Shown here: piece by piece, positions 62,566-64,000 of the stretch | How positions within the stretch are numbered: position 1 is the stretch's first letter | Layout: each line of letters begins with the position of its first letter | Assembly (NCBI RefSeq): GCF_036013645.1 | Contig: NZ_CP107869.1 | Coordinates: 5,084,001 to 5,148,000, forward strand | Direction of reading: 5' to 3' | Length of the DNA stretch: 64,000 bases | Source: Streptomyces sp. NBC_00490 | Lineage (GTDB): Bacteria; Actinomycetota; Actinomycetes; Streptomycetales; Streptomycetaceae | Notes under the pieces: generated by a model | Told to the model about the DNA's origin: nothing | What the model saw: the letters and a program-made list of their open reading frames with translations, nothing else | The model's database searches: none | Made by a program: the position numbers and the translations under genes

Positions 62566-64000
62566 TCAGCTCTGCTTCTCGTACGGGCTCGCGAAGGGGA
62601 AGTAGTCCTCCAGGAACTCGTGCATCCGGACGCTCACCTGCTCCCGTTCCTCGGGCGGTACGTCGACGTCGTTGAGGCAGAAGAAGTCGAAGCGGCGGTT
62701 GCGGCGCAGGTCGTCCAGGCGTCGGTCGGCGTCCGGGCGGCTGATGTTGACGTACCGGAAGCTGTACTTGCCGGGCAGGCCGTGGCCGGTCATCAGGGCG
62801 TACTGGTAGAGCAGCGGAGCCGTCACCGCGATGTCCTGCGGCGAGCGGAAGCGGGAGGCCGTGGTGCGGCGGATGTCCTCCGGGAAGAGCTCTTCGAGCA
62901 CCTGGTGGGTCCGGCGCTGCTGGGGCAGCGGGGTGTGCATGAAGTTGTTCGTCGTCATCCGCCCGAACCGCTCAAGCAGGAGCCGGCGGACGTTCTTGCT
63001 GGCGGAGTTGGTGGCCGTCTCCTCGGCGTGCGGCTTGCCGACTCCGATCTTGAGCGGGGACACCGGGATCTTCATCAGGCCGCTGCCGTGGAAGAAGTGC
63101 TCCGGGGTGACCCGGCGGCCGACGAACACGTCGTCGTTGAAGTAGAGGTAGTGGTCCGACAGGCCCGGGATGTGGTGCAGCCGGGTCTCGATCGCGTGCG
63201 AGTTGAAGACCGGCAGGACACCCTCGGGGAAGATGTCGCGGTGGTCGACGACCGTGAGCCCGGGAGCGGTGTCGTCGAGCCAGTGCGGCTTCTGGCCGTC
63301 GGTCACGATGTAGATGTGCCGGACGAAGTCGGCGTACATCGCGAGCGAGCGCAGCGAGTACTTCAGCTCGTCGTGGCTGGTGTAGCGGGAGGCGTTGGTC
63401 TCCTTGTCCAGGATCTCGGCGGTGCCGCGGTCCTGGTGGCGGGCCCGCTTGGCCCGCATCTCGGGCTCCTCGCCGTCGACCCAGGTGTAGACGACGTCGA
63501 CGGGGAAGGTCACGTCGTCGACGGTCGGCAGGGTGAGCGGGACGAAGCTCGGCAGCTCGCGGTCGCCGACCCGGACGGTGGCGGGCCGCTGCTCGGAGGC
63601 CGGGAGGACGTCGGTGATGCCGTTGTTGCGGGGGGCGACGAGGGAGTCGGCGAAGATGTCCTCGGACGCCTGCGGCTGCACCTTGGCCAGGCGCCGGGGG
63701 CCGTCGGCGGAGGCGAGGAGTTCCGCGCCGTCCTCCCAGAACTCGATGTCGCAGGCGAGTTCGGGCCCGGCGAGCAGCTGGCCCGCGGGGCCGAGGTGGT
63801 TCTCCCCGACCCGCAGGATGGGGGCGGTGCGCAGCCCGGCCGGCAGCGCGCCGTCCATGAACAGCGCGGGGTGCTTGAGCTTCCCGCCGGGCATGGGGCG
63901 CCCGATGAAGACCGCCTTGCCCTCGTTCTGCGCCTCCAGGGCGGTGAGCAGACGCTCCCGGTCGACGACGTTCACGCCGACCGTGTAGCGGGTGCGGGCG
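62566..64000 (-). CDS. Stealth-family sugar-phosphate transferase (second copy, N-terminus outside window)
   Basis: About 478 codons are visible and the frame is open to the right edge, so the start is missing; the in-window GTG near 63975 (NVVDRERLLT) is internal because the preceding residues align with the paralogue. Stealth regions: CR1 FPVDVVYTWVDGEEPEM, CR2 SRYTSHDELKYSLRSLAMY, CR3 LSDHYLYFNDDVFV and FHG, CR4 FFCLNDVDVPPEE. It transfers a sugar phosphate to a cell-surface polymer. It shares clear similarity with the neighbouring copy, so they arose by duplication and may work on the same or related glycopolymer. Confidence 0.9.
   Translation of the reverse strand, partial: ARTRYTVGVNVVDRERLLTALEAQNEGKAVFIGRPMPGGKLKHPALFMDGALPAGLRTAPILRVGENHLGPAGQLLAGPELACDIEFWEDGAELLASADGPRRLAKVQPQASEDIFADSLVAPRNNGITDVLPASEQRPATVRVGDRELPSFVPLTLPTVDDVTFPVDVVYTWVDGEEPEMRAKRARHQDRGTAEILDKETNASRYTSHDELKYSLRSLAMYADFVRHIYIVTDGQKPHWLDDTAPGLTVVDHRDIFPEGVLPVFNSHAIETRLHHIPGLSDHYLYFNDDVFVGRRVTPEHFFHGSGLMKIPVSPLKIGVGKPHAEETATNSASKNVRRLLLERFGRMTTNNFMHTPLPQQRRTHQVLEELFPEDIRRTTASRFRSPQDIAVTAPLLYQYALMTGHGLPGKYSFRYVNISRPDADRRLDDLRRNRRFDFFCLNDVDVPPEEREQVSVRMHEFLEDYFPFASPYEKQS

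Overview
This is a 64-kb stretch of core chromosome from a Streptomyces species or close relative. The evidence is very high GC with strong third-position bias, frequent GTG starts, a complete BldC, a second Lsr2-type protein (LsrL-like), an NsdA-like sporulation-associated regulator, Stealth proteins, an actinobacterial-type small SRP RNA and a c-di-AMP (ydaO/yuaA) riboswitch in front of a cell-wall peptidase. From memory, the gene order (dnaX, purD, purC, lsrL, purSQL, purF, purM, vdh, bldC, hrpA, DEAD-box helicase, trmB) matches the S. coelicolor SCO4060s-SCO4110s, read in reverse. I see no insertion sequence, prophage, CRISPR array or secondary-metabolite cluster.

Layout. 1-8.5 kb: an AfsR/SARP-type regulator cut by the window edge, an asparagine-synthetase/lasso-cyclase-like protein with a degenerate ATP site, a divergent NsdA-like regulator and L-2-hydroxyglutarate oxidase. 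8.6-17 kb: trmB, a PrsW-type protease, an aldo/keto reductase, a c-di-AMP-riboswitch-controlled M23 peptidase, a membrane SpoIIE-type phosphatase, initiator tRNA-Met and an alginate-lyase-family lipoprotein. 16-18.7 kb: a domain-swapped RibD-like protein, a MarR repressor and GTP cyclohydrolase II, linked by matching TTCAA-type palindromes placed inside promoters. 18.7-28.4 kb: a two-component system, a membrane-anchored Mrr-like nuclease, tRNA-Lys, an APC permease, a DEAD-box helicase with a tandem-repeat tail, a lipoprotein, a zincin and a membrane metallophosphoesterase.

28.4-38.6 kb: a tRNA-Glu/Asp/Phe cluster, a secreted beta-rich protein, the large helicase HrpA, a second tRNA-Asp followed by a broken tRNA-Asp relic, bldC with a very strong terminator, and valine dehydrogenase. 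38.8-57.8 kb: most of the purine pathway on the minus strand (purM, purF, purL-purQ-purS, purC, purD), interleaved with lsrL, an atypical tRNA-Gly(TCC), and an ABC-exporter/two-component operon lying between two identical tRNA-Gly(GCC) genes. 58-64 kb: dnaX, the SRP RNA, tRNA-Ser and two tandem Stealth sugar-phosphate transferases, the second running off the right edge.

The purine genes act together: PurF starts the pathway, PurD, PurSQL, PurM and PurC continue it, and each segment has its own terminator. The most unusual observations are the tRNA-Gly(TCC), which has lost both partners of the D-loop/T-loop G18-Psi55 contact in the way known for peptidoglycan-dedicated tRNA-Gly of staphylococci; the MarR/permuted-RibD/RibA unit; the tRNA-Asp relic with a ~28-bp insert; the degenerate asparagine-synthetase homologue; and a three-copy dispersed intergenic repeat.
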